A stretch of DNA of 64,000 bases from JAABQG01 sp963726365 (GCA_963726365.1 CAVSCI010000008.1:1-64000); one strand, 5' to 3'. Numbered from the stretch's first letter, positions 39,041 through 48,678 are shown. The notes: a model not told the origin generated them from the letters alone. Translations and numbers: made by a program.

Positions 39041-40159
39041 TCAGCGCACCGCCGCGTGGATCAGCCGCTGCACCGCCAGCGTTCGCTGCAGCTGGTCGGC
39101 GCGGGTGTAATTGCCCATGGTGAGGCCGTAGACCATCTGCAACGACGGCGCCACCACCAGGCGCTGCCCACCCAGGCCGATGGCCATCCACACCGGGGAG
39201 CCGTCGGCGTTCTGCGCGATGAACCACTGGTAGCCGTACTTCAGCCCGTCCCACGCGGGCAGGCGCGGGGTGAGCGACTCGGTCAGCCACGCCTTGGGCA
39301 CCACGGTGCGGCCCTGCCATTCGCCTTGCTGCAGAAGAAGTTGGCCGATGCGCGCCAGGTCGGGCAGGCGCAGCCGCAGGCCGGAGGCGGCGGCGGGCTG
39401 GCCGCTGGGGCCGGCGGTCCATTCGGCCTCGGTGATGCCCAGGGGCGTGAACAGCTTGTCCTGCGCGTAGCGCAGCAGCGGCAGGCCCGATCCGCGCGTG
39501 ATCAGGTCGGCCAGCAGCACGGTGGTGCCGCCGTTGTAGCGCCACTGCGTGCCGGGCGCGGCCACGATGGGGCGCTCCAGCACGTAACGGATGCGGTCGG
39601 CGCTGCGCTCCATCGCGATCTCGCTGTTGCGCGGGTCGTTGTAGGGCAGGTCTTCGTTCCACGCCAGGCCCATGGACATGCCCAGCGCATCGGCCACGCG
39701 GATGGCTCGGCGGCGCTCGTCGCGCGCCAGATCGGCATGGGCCGGAAACGCATCGAGCAGCGGCGTGTCGGGCGCCGGCACCCGGCCCTCGGCCAGCGCG
39801 ATGCCGTACAGCAGGCCGACCACGCTCTTGCTGACGGAGCGCATGTCGTGCGGCACCTGCGGGCCATGCGCCACCGGGCCCATCGGCCGGCCCCAGCGCT
39901 CGTCGGGGCCGGGGTAGTAGCGCTCCACCAGCACCCGCCCGCCGCGGGCCACGAACACGCCGTGCAGGTTGAGCAGCTCGCCGCGGGCCACGCCCTGGTC
40001 CAGTTGCTCGGCCAGCGCGGCGCCTTCTGCCGCTGCGGGGAGCCAGGCGAATGCGTCAGGTGCCGCCCCCACGTGGCGCCCACCCACCAGCAGCGCAGCC
40101 CCGGCCACCTGCAAGAGACGGCGGCGCGTGACAGGCAGACGACGCACGGCGGCGCTCAT
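39041..40159 (-). CDS. Serine hydrolase, class C beta-lactamase-like
   Basis: This 372-residue protein starts with a twin-arginine-type signal (TRRRLLQVAGAALLVGG). The SxxK active site is in MRSVSKSVVGLLYGIAL and the Tyr motif is in WRYNGGTTVLLADLI; a GLGGQRLVV stretch near the C-terminus fits the third motif. The family covers esterases, peptidases and beta-lactamases, so the substrate is open. Its start overlaps the stop of the methyltransferase gene by four bases, so the two form one operon. Confidence 0.87.
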   Translation of the reverse strand: MSAAVRRLPVTRRRLLQVAGAALLVGGRHVGAAPDAFAWLPAAAEGAALAEQLDQGVARGELLNLHGVFVARGGRVLVERYYPGPDERWGRPMGPVAHGPQVPHDMRSVSKSVVGLLYGIALAEGRVPAPDTPLLDAFPAHADLARDERRRAIRVADALGMSMGLAWNEDLPYNDPRNSEIAMERSADRIRYVLERPIVAAPGTQWRYNGGTTVLLADLITRGSGLPLLRYAQDKLFTPLGITEAEWTAGPSGQPAAASGLRLRLPDLARIGQLLLQQGEWQGRTVVPKAWLTESLTPRLPAWDGLKYGYQWFIAQNADGSPVWMAIGLGGQRLVVAPSLQMVYGLTMGNYTRADQLQRTLAVQRLIHAAVR

Positions 40160-40872
40160 CGCGCGGCGCGCCCGGCGTGTTCAGCGCCGGCCGGTATCGG
40201 CTTGCGCGCCACGACAAAAGGCCGCACGTCACGGCCCCGGCTGGCATGGCGCTCCACGGCCAGCACCTCCAGGCCCTGGCGCTCGCAGGCGGCCACCAGG
40301 TCGGCCGCGCGCAGCACCAGCACCGGCGGCGCCAGACGAACCAGGCGCATCAGCGGCACGGCCAGGCCGGGGATCAGCGGGTTCATCTCGCCTAGGCACG
40401 CAGTCTTGGTGATGAACAGACCGCCAGGCCTCAGCACGCGGGCGCAACGCGCGGTGGCGGCGTCCAGGTCGTCCAGCAGGTGCAGGAGGTTGAAGGCCAG
40501 CACCGCATCGAAGGGACCGGCCGCCTCGCTGGCCGTGGCGTCGGCATCCTCCACCAGAAACCGCAGGTTGGGCCGAGGGCTCGCCGCCAGCCGCTGGTGG
40601 GCCAGGGCGATCATCCTCGGGGCAATGTCGGTGGCGAGATACGGCCCCGTGCCCAGCGCCAGCGTGAGCGCCGTCGCGCCGGTGCCGCAGCCGAGTTCGA
40701 GCACCGAAGCATCGGGGCCGAGCAGTTCGCGGGTGCGCGCCAGGCTGCGCTCGTAACCTGCCTAGTCGCCGATGGCGCCACCCGCGTAGCCGTTGGCAAA
40801 GCGTTCCCAGAAACGGGCCTTGAAGGATGCGGGCTTCAGCAGCGGCGCGCCAGCGGAGTTCCGGGGTGTCAT
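40156..40872 (-). pseudogene. Class I SAM-dependent methyltransferase with an in-frame TAG
   Basis: The frame from ATG 40872 to the stop at 40156 would give 238 residues but has a TAG at 40762-40764, in AIGD-stop-AGYERSLARTRE. The rest is a normal class I methyltransferase: motif I LELGCGTGATALTLALG, acidic VEDADATASE and FDAVLAFNLLHLLDD. The wild-type codon was probably CAG. It could be a real nonsense mutation, a sequence error, or the gene could restart downstream. It overlaps the serine hydrolase gene by 4 bp. The substrate is unknown. Confidence 0.75.
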
Positions 40873-40894
40873 GGCGGATATGTTCACTTTCCTC

Positions 40895-41815
40895 TCAGCC
40901 GTTTGCGATCACAAAGTCCAGCGCCGCGCACACCGCCGCCACCTGCGCGTCGATGCACTGCTCGGGCGTGGTGCGCGGGCTGTCGGGGTAGACCTCGGTG
41001 GTGGTGGTGTAGCGCGCGCCGGTGAGGCTGGCGCACAGGCCCCAGGCCTTCAGCGGGTAGCGGATCACGCCCGGCGCCACGGCGGGGCAGCCGATGATTT
41101 CGCCTTTTGCATCGGCGGGCGCGATGTGCGTGATGCGCGCCACGGCTTCGATGATGGCCGCCTGGAACTCGGGCTGCGGGTTCTCGGTGTCGTCCACCAG
41201 GTAGAAGCCGTCCGGGATGCTGCCGGGCTCGAAGGGCTTGCCGTCGCGCGCGGCCAGCGCGGGGCGGAATTCGGTCTCGTCGGTGTCGGTGGTTTCGTGC
41301 AGGTCGATGTGCGCCGCAAACTGCCCGAGCCAGGGCGCCACCAGCCGCATCAGCGCCGCCGATTCCTGCGCCGGGCTGGGCGTGCGGAAGGAGCGGTTGG
41401 GGTCGATGGCGTCGAAGTTCCAGCGGTGGATGCGCTCGTAGGCCCAGGGGCTCACGCACGGCACCACCAGCAGGTTGACGCGCCCCGCAAAGGCTTCGGC
41501 GTGCTGGTCCAGGAAGCGCAGCGCGCCGTGCACGCCGCTGGTCTCATAGCCGTGCACACCGCCCGTCACCAGCACACCGGGCAAGCCGGCTTGCCACGCG
41601 CCGGGGCGCAGCGCCAGCAGGGGGAAATGCTCGCCCGCATACGCCACCTCGCCATACGGAATGACTTCGAAGCGCGGCGCCAGCCGCCCGACCACGGCCA
41701 GCACGTCGTCCGCATAGCTGCGCTGGCGCACCTGCCGCGCACGCCATTCGGCCAGCTCTGCAGGGCCCCAGGGTTGGCCGGGGGTGCCGATGGGGTAGCT
41801 TGCGGGTGTGGTCAT
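40895..41815 (-). CDS. M14-family zinc carboxypeptidase-like protein
   Basis: This 306-residue cytoplasmic protein has the M14/succinylglutamate desuccinylase-like zinc motif HGYETSG (HxxE) in LVTGGVHGYETSGVHGAL, and the third ligand probably in AHIDLHETTDTDETEF. An AIDPNRSF substrate-binding segment follows, and TTTTEVYPDSP near the end may hold the catalytic Glu. The start at 41815 (MTTPAS) avoids an atypical Arg/Ser-rich leader. It lies 22 bp upstream of the methyltransferase gene and probably leads that operon. Confidence 0.85.
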   Translation of the reverse strand: MTTPASYPIGTPGQPWGPAELAEWRARQVRQRSYADDVLAVVGRLAPRFEVIPYGEVAYAGEHFPLLALRPGAWQAGLPGVLVTGGVHGYETSGVHGALRFLDQHAEAFAGRVNLLVVPCVSPWAYERIHRWNFDAIDPNRSFRTPSPAQESAALMRLVAPWLGQFAAHIDLHETTDTDETEFRPALAARDGKPFEPGSIPDGFYLVDDTENPQPEFQAAIIEAVARITHIAPADAKGEIIGCPAVAPGVIRYPLKAWGLCASLTGARYTTTTEVYPDSPRTTPEQCIDAQVAAVCAALDFVIANG

Positions 41816-41983
41816 GGTGGATTTGCTTCGACGTGGGCCCGTGGCACAGGCGTGATGTGACAAAGGCGACGAAGCGGATTATGCGCAAGCCCTGCGGCGG
41901 CGACATGCGGGAAATCGGACTAGACTTTGCCCCATGCATCCCCGGCAAGCCCTCACGCCACCTCACAGACCAGGAAACCCAAC

Positions 41984-42232
41984 ATGAAGAAACTTCACGT
42001 CACGATCAAGCTGGAGATGTCCGTCCCGGATGACTGGGAACTGGCCGAAACTTCTGAAGGGGGGCAGGTGGTGAAGTTGCCGAACAAGCAATTCCTTGAC
42101 ATTGCCATCGAACCCCTGTTTGCCAGCGACCCCGAGGAAACCTGGAGCAGCACGCCGGACGATGATGTCCTGAACGATTTCCTGGACATGGTCGAGAACG
42201 AAGACGTCATCTACGAATTCGTCACGCATTAG
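41984..42232 (+). CDS. Small acidic protein, function unknown
   Basis: This 82-residue protein is acidic, with an N-terminal strand-like KKLHVTIKLEMSVPDDWEL and an acidic C-terminus (DDDVLNDFLDMVENEDVIYE). No family was recognised. An AGGAAA site lies about 8 bases before the ATG. It is followed by the G-rich REP-like hairpin at 42258-42292. Codon use looks like that of its neighbours, so it is probably a real gene. Confidence 0.65.
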   Translation: MKKLHVTIKLEMSVPDDWELAETSEGGQVVKLPNKQFLDIAIEPLFASDPEETWSSTPDDDVLNDFLDMVENEDVIYEFVTH

Positions 42233-42257
42233 GGAATTCGCGGAAACTGGGGAACTT

Positions 42258-42292
42258 GGGGAAATTGGGGTCAGCCTCCCCAGGAATTCCCC
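42258..42292. repeat. REP-like G-rich hairpin
   Basis: GGGGAAATTGGGG and CCCCAGGAATTCCCC face each other across TCAGCCT, and a third TGGGG tract lies just upstream. AATTGGGGTCAG resembles the REP-type motif seen at 25025 and 37249. It may work as a terminator for the small gene before it, but no T-tract follows. Confidence 0.4.
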
Positions 42293-42356
42293 GCACGCCT
42301 AGAATCCGCCACACCTCCAACGCGGCTTCGCCGCATCAACCCTTCAGGTACCCACC

Positions 42357-42977
42357 ATGCCCCAGCTCAAACTCAGTTACTTTGACTTTCACGGCGGCCG
42401 TGCCGAGCCGGCGCGCCTGGCGCTGCACATTGGCGGCATTGCGTTTGATGATCACCGACTTAGCTACGCCGATTTTGGCGAGTTCCGCAAGACCGCGCCT
42501 TTCGGCCAGGTGCCGACGCTGGAAGTGGACGGCGTGCTGGTCACGCAGTGCGATGCGATCAACCGCTACGTGGGCAAGCTTGCCGGCCTGTACCCGACCG
42601 ACCCGTTCCAGGCGCTGCTGTGCGATGAGGTCAGCTACGTGGTGGAAGACGCCAGCGTCAAGATGGGCCCCACCTTCCGCATGACGGGCGACGCCCAGAA
42701 GGAGGCGCGCCTGGCGCTGGTCAACGGTTCGATGCCGGTCTATCTGGCCTGGCTGCAGAAGCAGTTGCTGGCCCATGGCGGCGAGTACTTTGCCGACAAC
42801 CGGCTCACCGTCGCCGACCTGAAGGTGTTCGTGGACGTGCGCGGCCTCAACTCCGGCCGCCTGGACCACATTCCGACCGATCTGGTGGAAAAGGTGGCCC
42901 CGGCGCTCAACGCGCACATGCAGCGCATCGCCAGCACACCGGCCGTGGCGGCGTATTACGCGAAGTTCGCCGCCTGA
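42357..42977 (+). CDS. Glutathione S-transferase, sigma-like
   Basis: This 206-residue protein has an N-terminal thioredoxin-like domain (LSYFDFHGGRAEPARLALHI, with the Tyr and the GRAEP pattern of sigma/alpha/mu types, and FGQVPTLEVDGVLVTQCDAI with the cis-Pro) and a C-terminal helical domain including LTVADLKVFVDVRGL. It would conjugate glutathione to electrophiles or act as an isomerase. TAGAAT at 42300-42305 is a possible -10 element. It is 18 bp upstream of the dioxygenase-like gene. Confidence 0.9.
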   Translation: MPQLKLSYFDFHGGRAEPARLALHIGGIAFDDHRLSYADFGEFRKTAPFGQVPTLEVDGVLVTQCDAINRYVGKLAGLYPTDPFQALLCDEVSYVVEDASVKMGPTFRMTGDAQKEARLALVNGSMPVYLAWLQKQLLAHGGEYFADNRLTVADLKVFVDVRGLNSGRLDHIPTDLVEKVAPALNAHMQRIASTPAVAAYYAKFAA

Positions 42978-42995
42978 AGCCGAGCCACCGGCCCC

Positions 42996-43361
42996 ATGGC
43001 GAGTCCTGAACCCACGACCCCCGCCATCCGCGGCTTCCACGCCCACGTCTATTTCGGCCCGGACACGGTGGAGCAGGCGCGCAGCCTGTGCAGCGCGGCG
43101 GCCGGAAAATTTGAGGTGGCGATGGGGCGGGTTCACGAGAAGCCGGTGGGGCCGCACCCGGACTGGAGCTGCCAGCTGGCGTTCAGTCCCGAGGTGTTCG
43201 GCCAGCTGATTCCCTGGCTGGCCATGAACCGCGGCGGCCTGGTGGTGTTCGTGCACCCCATCAGCGACAACCAGCTGATCGACCACCGCGACCGCGCCCT
43301 GTGGATGGGGGCGGTTCGCCCGCTGGACCTGAGCGTGCTGCCAGACGGGCCCGGGGAATAG
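42996..43361 (+). CDS. DOPA 4,5-dioxygenase family protein
   Basis: This 121-residue protein fits the small DOPA-dioxygenase-like family: RGFHAHVYFGPDTVEQARSL at the start, VGPHPDWSCQLAF in the middle and VVFVHPISDNQLIDHRDRAL near the end. The conserved histidines (HAHVY, GPHP, HP, DH) are the likely metal ligands. The natural substrate in bacteria is not established. It is probably co-transcribed with the glutathione S-transferase. Confidence 0.85.
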   Translation: MASPEPTTPAIRGFHAHVYFGPDTVEQARSLCSAAAGKFEVAMGRVHEKPVGPHPDWSCQLAFSPEVFGQLIPWLAMNRGGLVVFVHPISDNQLIDHRDRALWMGAVRPLDLSVLPDGPGE

Positions 43362-43367
43362 CTGCCG

Positions 43368-44102
43368 CTAAGGGGTCGAAGCCAGGCTGTGCAAACGCTG
43401 GTGCGCGGCACTCTCCCGGTCCAGCGGCAAGTTGCGCTTGGCGCTCAGGTAGTGGGCGCTGAACACGTCCAGCCAGGCGCTCAGCGTCTCCCCAGCCCGC
43501 GTTTCACCGGCCAGTTCCAGGCACTGGGCGGCGACCTCGGCGGTGCAGAAGTGGTGCCCGTGCGCGGCGCGGCGCAAGCGGTAGACAGACGCCTGCCCGG
43601 GATTCAGGCTCAGCACCGGCAGCGCATCCAGGTAGGGGCTCTTGCGAAACATCTTGCGCGCCTCCGACCAGGTGCCGTCGAGCAAGACAAACAGGGGGCG
43701 CTTGCCGGCTGCCTGGCATGCTGCGGCTATGGGCAACTCTGTCACCACCCGGCGCGCTTCGACAAACTCACCCGGGAACACCAGCACGGGCTGCCACTGC
43801 GGATCGGCCAGCAGCGCCAGCAAGGCCGGGTCCACGGCGGTACGGGACCAGCCGAAGGCCGCGGTGTCGGCCACCACATCGGCCACCAGCCAGCCGGTAT
43901 TGCTGGGCTTGAGCGGTTCGATGTCGCCCATGATCAGGCACACGCCGGCCCGGGTGGGCACTGCCGGGCGCAAGGCACACACGCAGTGGCTGGCAATGAG
44001 CCGGCAGCCCGCGCAGCGCCCTGGCCCCGAGCCGCGGGCCACGAACGGCTTGGCGCTGGCCGCCAGGCGCGTAGCGCGCAGGCGCGAGACGGCGTGATTC
44101 AT
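43368..44102 (-). CDS. DTW-domain protein (tRNA-uridine aminocarboxypropyltransferase-like)
   Basis: This 244-residue protein has an N-terminal zinc-like cluster (GRCAGCRLIASHCVC) and the DTW-domain signature LLDGTWSEARKMFRKSPYLDAL. DTW proteins such as E. coli TapT (YfiP) transfer an aminocarboxypropyl group from SAM to uridine in tRNA (acp3U). The chosen start (MNHAVSR, 44102) gives the usual N-terminus. It is convergent with the dioxygenase gene, 6 bp away. Confidence 0.87.
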   Translation of the reverse strand: MNHAVSRLRATRLAASAKPFVARGSGPGRCAGCRLIASHCVCALRPAVPTRAGVCLIMGDIEPLKPSNTGWLVADVVADTAAFGWSRTAVDPALLALLADPQWQPVLVFPGEFVEARRVVTELPIAAACQAAGKRPLFVLLDGTWSEARKMFRKSPYLDALPVLSLNPGQASVYRLRRAAHGHHFCTAEVAAQCLELAGETRAGETLSAWLDVFSAHYLSAKRNLPLDRESAAHQRLHSLASTP

Positions 44103-44216
44103 GCGGCAATCCGCAGGGGGACGGGAACGGGGGTCATGCGGTAAATGTAGGTGCATGGAAGGCGCGCAGGCTGAGTGCGAAATGGCGAGCCGCGCCGCGC
44201 CCGAAGGAAAATCAAT

Positions 44217-44273
44217 ATTGATAGCTGAAAACGACCATCCAACGCTGGCAATCGGTCATTTTTCCTTGAATTC
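44217..44273 (+). repeat. Dispersed ~60-bp repeat, intergenic copy
   Basis: ATTGATAGCTGAAAACGACC is followed by ATCCAACGCTGG and CGGTCATTTTTCCTTGAA. GACC and GGTC can pair around the core. This is one of the best-preserved copies. It lies in the 292-bp gap between the divergent DTW gene and the EthD fragment, where nothing else is seen. Confidence 0.65.
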
Positions 44274-44394
44274 TTCACCGAACGGAGGGGGCGTGCCAGT
44301 CCGGTCCACGCCAGGAGCCCCCGCGTGCAATTTGTCCAATGCCGCTTTGTCTAGCACCCTGACCGGCCCAAAACCCCAAACCCAGGAGACAGCC

Positions 44395-44532
44395 ATGATC
44401 AAGATCAGCGTGATGTACCCGAATCCCCCCGGGGCCAAGTTTGACCACTCCTACTACCGCGACAAGCACATGCCGATGGTCAAGGCCAGGATGGGTGACA
44501 AACCAACGCCTCTCCTGGCTGGATCTCGATAG
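44395..44532 (+). pseudogene. Truncated EthD-family protein
   Basis: A good ribosome site (CCAGGAGAC) and ATG begin a typical EthD-domain start, IKISVMYPNPPGAKFDHSYY and RDKHMPMVKARMGD, but after about 35 residues the similarity ends in unrelated sequence and a stop at residue 46. EthD proteins are normally about 100 residues. The break near 44500 coincides with the truncation of an opposing lipoprotein gene, so it marks a recombination junction. Confidence 0.75.
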
Positions 44533-44671
44533 CTTGGGAATGAGACGTCGCCGTTGTATCGAGAGGATTCTGCTTGGTTTCGACGCTGCTTGCGCACCCC
44601 GCTAGCAAGACGATGAGGAACGTCAGAGCGATCGGGAAGAACCTTGAATTAACTGAGCAGTTGAAGTTCAT
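44480..44671 (-). pseudogene. Truncated small lipoprotein
   Basis: The ORF starts with a lipoprotein signal (FPIALTFLIVLLAGC) and continues SSVETKQNPLDTTATSHSQA, but its last residues are antisense to the EthD fragment. It was probably longer and has lost its 3' part at the same junction. The mature part shows no known domain. Confidence 0.5.
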
Positions 44672-44997
44672 TTGTTTGCATCGCAACGATGTCATCGACG
44701 GCTGATTTCTTCGACCGATCTGGACCCTTCACTTCCGTTCGTAGCGCTTGGCAAGTGGTCAAGGGAAATCCAATTAATTTCTACGGTGACTGCGCTATCG
44801 AGCACTCCAGGACATCCTTCCTTCCGACTTCCTCCGTGACGACTTCGAGGTTGGCGCCCCCCACAAACGGTCCCAACTTTATATATTGACGAATGAAGTA
44901 AAGCTTGCCTGCTTCAACGGCATCATTTCGAGCGGAGCGCTCGCCGGCCATGGCTGGAGGCGCTCTCAAACCAGTCGTCACTTCCCGACTGCAACCT
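44672..44997. other. Lower-GC stretch without a complete gene
   Basis: No complete gene is convincing here. On the minus strand 44951-44781 reads as a 56-residue protein-like piece (EAGKLYFIRQYIKLGPFVGG) with an ATG but no ribosome site, possibly a fragment of a lost gene. Confidence 0.4.
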
Positions 44998-46430
44998 TCA
45001 TCGGCTGTCCAGATCGGTATACAGGATGAATATATTCCCGTCGACATCGACTTCAATGTCAGTCGCCTCCGCAAGCCTGCCAAGCGCATCGATGTGAAGT
45101 GTTTGCCAACTACCGCCACTGCGCCGCGATAGCCGAAGGTCAAAGTGTTCGTCGCCCCAAGAGATCAACGATTCACCTGAAGCATCAACGGCAAGCGCCG
45201 GCGGACTGACAAAAGCACTGCGCTCAATGATGGTCTCGCTCCAGACACCGTTTTTTAGCACCAGATAACCAACCCCCTTGGTAGAGCCACCGTCAAACGA
45301 TTTTCTGAAGGCAACTCGAACGTCTCCTGCCGCAGGAGCAACGATTGAACCACTCCCCCGAGTCTGCCAAGGAGCGACATCCGCAGCGATGGCTACACCC
45401 GTCCATCCGGAGAAACCCCGCGACATGACGCGCAATGCGCCCTCCTGTTCGGCCAAGCCCGATTCGCCGACGAGAACAAAGATCGAGCCATCAGGTGCCA
45501 CAGCCAACGAACGCCAGCCAATGTATCCGGGGCCTATCAGTTCTGACGTCCATGTGCCGCCGCTTTCGCGTGCGAGGAACACTTGCCCGCTCTTGCCATA
45601 AAGGATCAACGGCGTCCCGTTCAGGTCGACCGCGACCGAAAACGGACCCGCATCAGCGGCAACGAGGACCGGCGACGTCTGCCACCACTGGCCAAGCTGA
45701 ATGACGCGCTCTGATACCAAATTCCGGACGCATCGCGAGTCACCGCATGCACCCCCCAGAAATTCGGTCGTAGGCAAGCCCACAAGGAGATCCGGCAACG
45801 GTGAAGGTGGGCGCTATCCAATCAATCGGTGAAGGTTTGAGAGAACCGAAAATTGCCGTCCCGGTAGACCCAAGCAAAACATCTGAATTCGACGCGTTAC
45901 ATCCGTAGATGCCATATTGGGGTGGCCTGTCCATTGCGCGCTATTGCCGGATTCATACCGTTACCGAGCCCGGCCTCACGGATCGACCATCCCGTCGCAA
46001 GCTGGGGAAGCGAAGGGGTGGTTAGGCACACTTGGTTGCTAACCGGGCCCTCGGGATGAAATGGCAGCAAAGGCAAAAGAACACCCACCACGATCTTGAA
46101 ACAGTAGTAGGTGTTTGGCGATGCTTTAAAGAGATAACCCTTGTCTTTCGTAACGGCATTGGGGGAGCCATTGACCTCAACTGCATAGGCCTGATTCGTG
46201 TAAAGGTCGCCCACCGTCCAACTCAGCGCAATTTCCTCGGCATTTAGGACACGCCCCTGAAGCACGATGGACGGCGTCGGAACTGCGGGGGGCGGTTGAG
46301 TAGTCACAGTGCTGCCGCCTCCTCCCCCTCCGCCGCAAGAGCCAAGCAGCATTGCAGCGACCAGAAGGATACCAATCATCACGCCACGCGAAACTGATGA
46401 TTGCGTGAGACTCTTCGATGGCTTTGACAT
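44998..46430 (-). pseudogene. Large lipoprotein with FN3-like domain, two frameshifts
   Basis: An excellent AGGAGGT and ATG at 46430 start a lipoprotein (lipobox AAMLLGSC followed by a run of Gly). Residues about 45-125 look like a fibronectin type III-type domain (EEIALSWTVGDLYTNQAYAV ... YYCFKIVV). The frame changes near 45910 and again near 45770. The rest (to about residue 477) has repeated beta-propeller-like units such as PLILYGKSGQVFLARESGGT, SLAVAPDGSIFVLVGESG and IEVDVDGNIFILY. It would be an anchored envelope or surface protein. GC content is lower than in the neighbours, which suggests acquired DNA. Confidence 0.7.
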
Positions 46431-46805
46431 GGAATACCTCCTACGGCAATGGGATTTATCGCCCTTCGCACTCGCGGAAAATTCATGGCAGGGCCGGGTT
46501 CAAAACCAAGGAACAGCGCCACGTACCGTGCGTCCTCTAAACTTATCCTCCGCCTCGCTTTTCATTTAGAACCTGCTTGAAACGATCTGCGCTGACATAG
46601 ATCAATGGCGAGTGTTGAGATAGTCGGTCAGACGGCCCTTCGTCCGGTTGCGCGGGATTCCCGAATGACCGCCCCCGCCGCAAATGTGACACTCGAGTCC
46701 GCTCTTGATCAGGCTCCCCAGGGCCTTCCCGCGACAGCGGCGGCACAATAATCGTCATGGCGTGCGGTATCACGCCCAGATCGTGCAACCCAGAAAGTCC
46801 ATGCC
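46431..46805. other. 375-bp gap without recognisable features
   Basis: This stretch between the divergent lipoprotein and radical SAM genes holds no ORF with coding character, no clear terminator and no recognised repeat. It forms the right edge of the lower-GC segment. Confidence 0.4.
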
Positions 46806-47705
46806 GTGATTCAAGACTTCCCCATCCGCTACATCGACCCGGTCTTCCGCCCGCCCAGCGAGGCGGAATCGCTGATCCTGCCGGTCACGAATGGCTGCTC
46901 GTGGAACAAGTGCACCTATTGCGAGATGTACACCGCGCCGCAAAAGAAGTTCGCCCTGCGTGAAGAGGCCGAGACACTGGAGTCGATTCGCCGTAGCGGC
47001 GAGCAGCTCGGGGACCAGGTGCAGCGGGTGTTTCTGGGCGATGGCGATGCGATGGCGCTGTCCACGCGGCGGCTCATGACCGTGCTGGCCGCCATCCGGG
47101 AACATTTACCGAGGGTCCGGCGCGTTTCCAGCTACTGCCTGCCGCGCAACGTGCGCAACAAGTCGGTGGCCGATCTGACCGAACTGCGCGAGGCCGGCCT
47201 GTCGCTGGCTTACGTGGGCGCGGAGTCGGGCGACGACGCGGTGCTGAAGAACGTCCACAAGGGCGAGACCTTCGAGACCACGCGCGATGCGCTGGACAAG
47301 CTGGGTGCCGCCGGCATCACGCGCTCGGTCATGCTGCTCAACGGGCTGGGCGGGCGGGTGCTGTCGCGCCAGCATGCAGAGAATTCGGCCCGGCTGGCCA
47401 ACGCCACACAACCCGAGTTCCTGGCCACGCTGGTGGTGAGTTTTCCGCAGGGCGAAGACCGTTTCCGCGCCGCCTTCCCTGACTGGGAGCCGCTCGACCA
47501 GCACGGCCTGTTCGTCGAGATGGAGTTGTTCCTGCAGGCGCTGGAGCTCAAGCGCACGATGTTCCGCAGCGACCACGCCTCCAACTGGCTGGTGCTCAAG
47601 GGCACGCTGGGCGCCGAGAAAGAGCGGCTGCTGGCCCAGGTGCGCACCGCCATCAACCAGCCCGAAGCCGCCCGGCTGCGGCCGGCGTGGGCGCGGGGGT
47701 TATAG
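46806..47705 (+). CDS. Radical SAM protein
   Basis: This 299-residue protein has the radical SAM cluster motif CSWNKCTYC (CxxxCxxC) in LPVTNGCSWNKCTYCEMY and downstream elements VFLGDGDAMALSTRRL and LSLAYVGAESGDDAVLKNV, the latter matching the Elp3/MiaB/HemN-type domain. No second cluster or auxiliary domain is seen. The start appears to be GTG at 46806; no in-frame ATG is near. The substrate is unknown. Confidence 0.85.
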   Translation: MIQDFPIRYIDPVFRPPSEAESLILPVTNGCSWNKCTYCEMYTAPQKKFALREEAETLESIRRSGEQLGDQVQRVFLGDGDAMALSTRRLMTVLAAIREHLPRVRRVSSYCLPRNVRNKSVADLTELREAGLSLAYVGAESGDDAVLKNVHKGETFETTRDALDKLGAAGITRSVMLLNGLGGRVLSRQHAENSARLANATQPEFLATLVVSFPQGEDRFRAAFPDWEPLDQHGLFVEMELFLQALELKRTMFRSDHASNWLVLKGTLGAEKERLLAQVRTAINQPEAARLRPAWARGL

Positions 47706-47744
47706 ACCTTCCCGTTCGATTCGGCCTCGCCGTCCGCCTTGGCG

Positions 47745-48672
47745 TCACCGGTCCAGCGCCGCCAGTTCCACCGCTATCGCCGCCGCCAGTCGCGCGTTGT
47801 TCAGCACCAGCTGGATGTTGGCCGCCAGGCTGTCGCCGCCGGTGAGTTGATTCACACGCTCCAGCAGGAAGGGCGTGATGGCCTTGCCGGTGACGCCTTG
47901 CGCGCCAGCCTCGTGCAGGGCGCGGGCGATGGCGGCGTCGACGATATCGCCGGCCAGGGCATGCGCCTCGGGGATCGGGTTCGCGATCACCATGCCGCCG
48001 CGCAGACCCATGCCCCATTGGGCCTGCAGCGCGCGGGCGATCTGCGCCGGCTCGTCCAGCCGGCGGTCCACGGGTAAGCCGCTGTCGCGCGCATAGAAGG
48101 CCGGCAGCCGGCTCGGTCTGGTAGCCGACGACGGGCACGCCCTGGGTTTCCAGGTACTCCAGCGTCAGGCGGATGTCCAGGATCGACTTGACGCCGGCGC
48201 ACACCACGGCCACCGGCGTGCGCGCCAGCTCCTGCAAGTCGGCCGAGATGTCGAAGCTCTCCGCCGCGCCGCGGTGCACGCCGCCGATGCCGCCCGTGGC
48301 AAATACGCGGATGCCCGCCAGCGCCGCGATGACCATGGTGGCGGCCACGGTGGTGGCCCCGCTCTGCCCGGCCGCGACGACCAGGCCCATGTCGCGCCGG
48401 CTGACCTTGGCCACACGCGGCCCGGCGCGGCCCAGGGCCTCGATCTCGTCCGCGCCCAAGCCGGCCTTGAGCCGCCCGTTCACGATGGCGACCGTCGCCG
48501 GCACCGCACCGTGCGCACGCACCTCGGCTTCCACCTGCCGCGCCGTAGCCACGTTCTGCGGGTAGGGCATGCCGTGGGAAATGATGGTGGATTCGAGCGC
48601 GACGACGCCCTGCCCCGCGTCCAGCGCCTGTTGCACCTCCGGTGAAACGTCCAGGAACGAACGCGACAACAT
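47745..48672 (-). CDS. psuG: Pseudouridine-5'-phosphate glycosidase (one frameshift)
   Basis: After correction this is a 308-residue PsuG (E. coli 312), which splits pseudouridine 5'-phosphate into uracil and ribose 5-phosphate. Motifs: VVALESTIISHGMPYPQN at the start, FATGGIGGVHRGAAESFDIS, and GVTGKAITPFLLERVNQLTG near the end. The frame breaks near 48107-48108, where an extra C on the plus strand separates GVPVVGYQTEP from PAFYARDSGLPVDRR. No psuK kinase is adjacent. It lies 6 bp downstream of the dehydrogenase gene and is probably co-transcribed. Confidence 0.9.
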
Positions 48673-48678
48673 GGGGCT

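Noticed and set aside
42241..42275. G-quadruplex
   Set aside because: Only three G4 tracts are present within a short distance, and the downstream C tracts favour a hairpin.
44689..44889. Short plus-strand ORFs in the lower-GC segment
   Set aside because: They lack ribosome sites and domains and lie opposite the protein-like minus-strand fragment.
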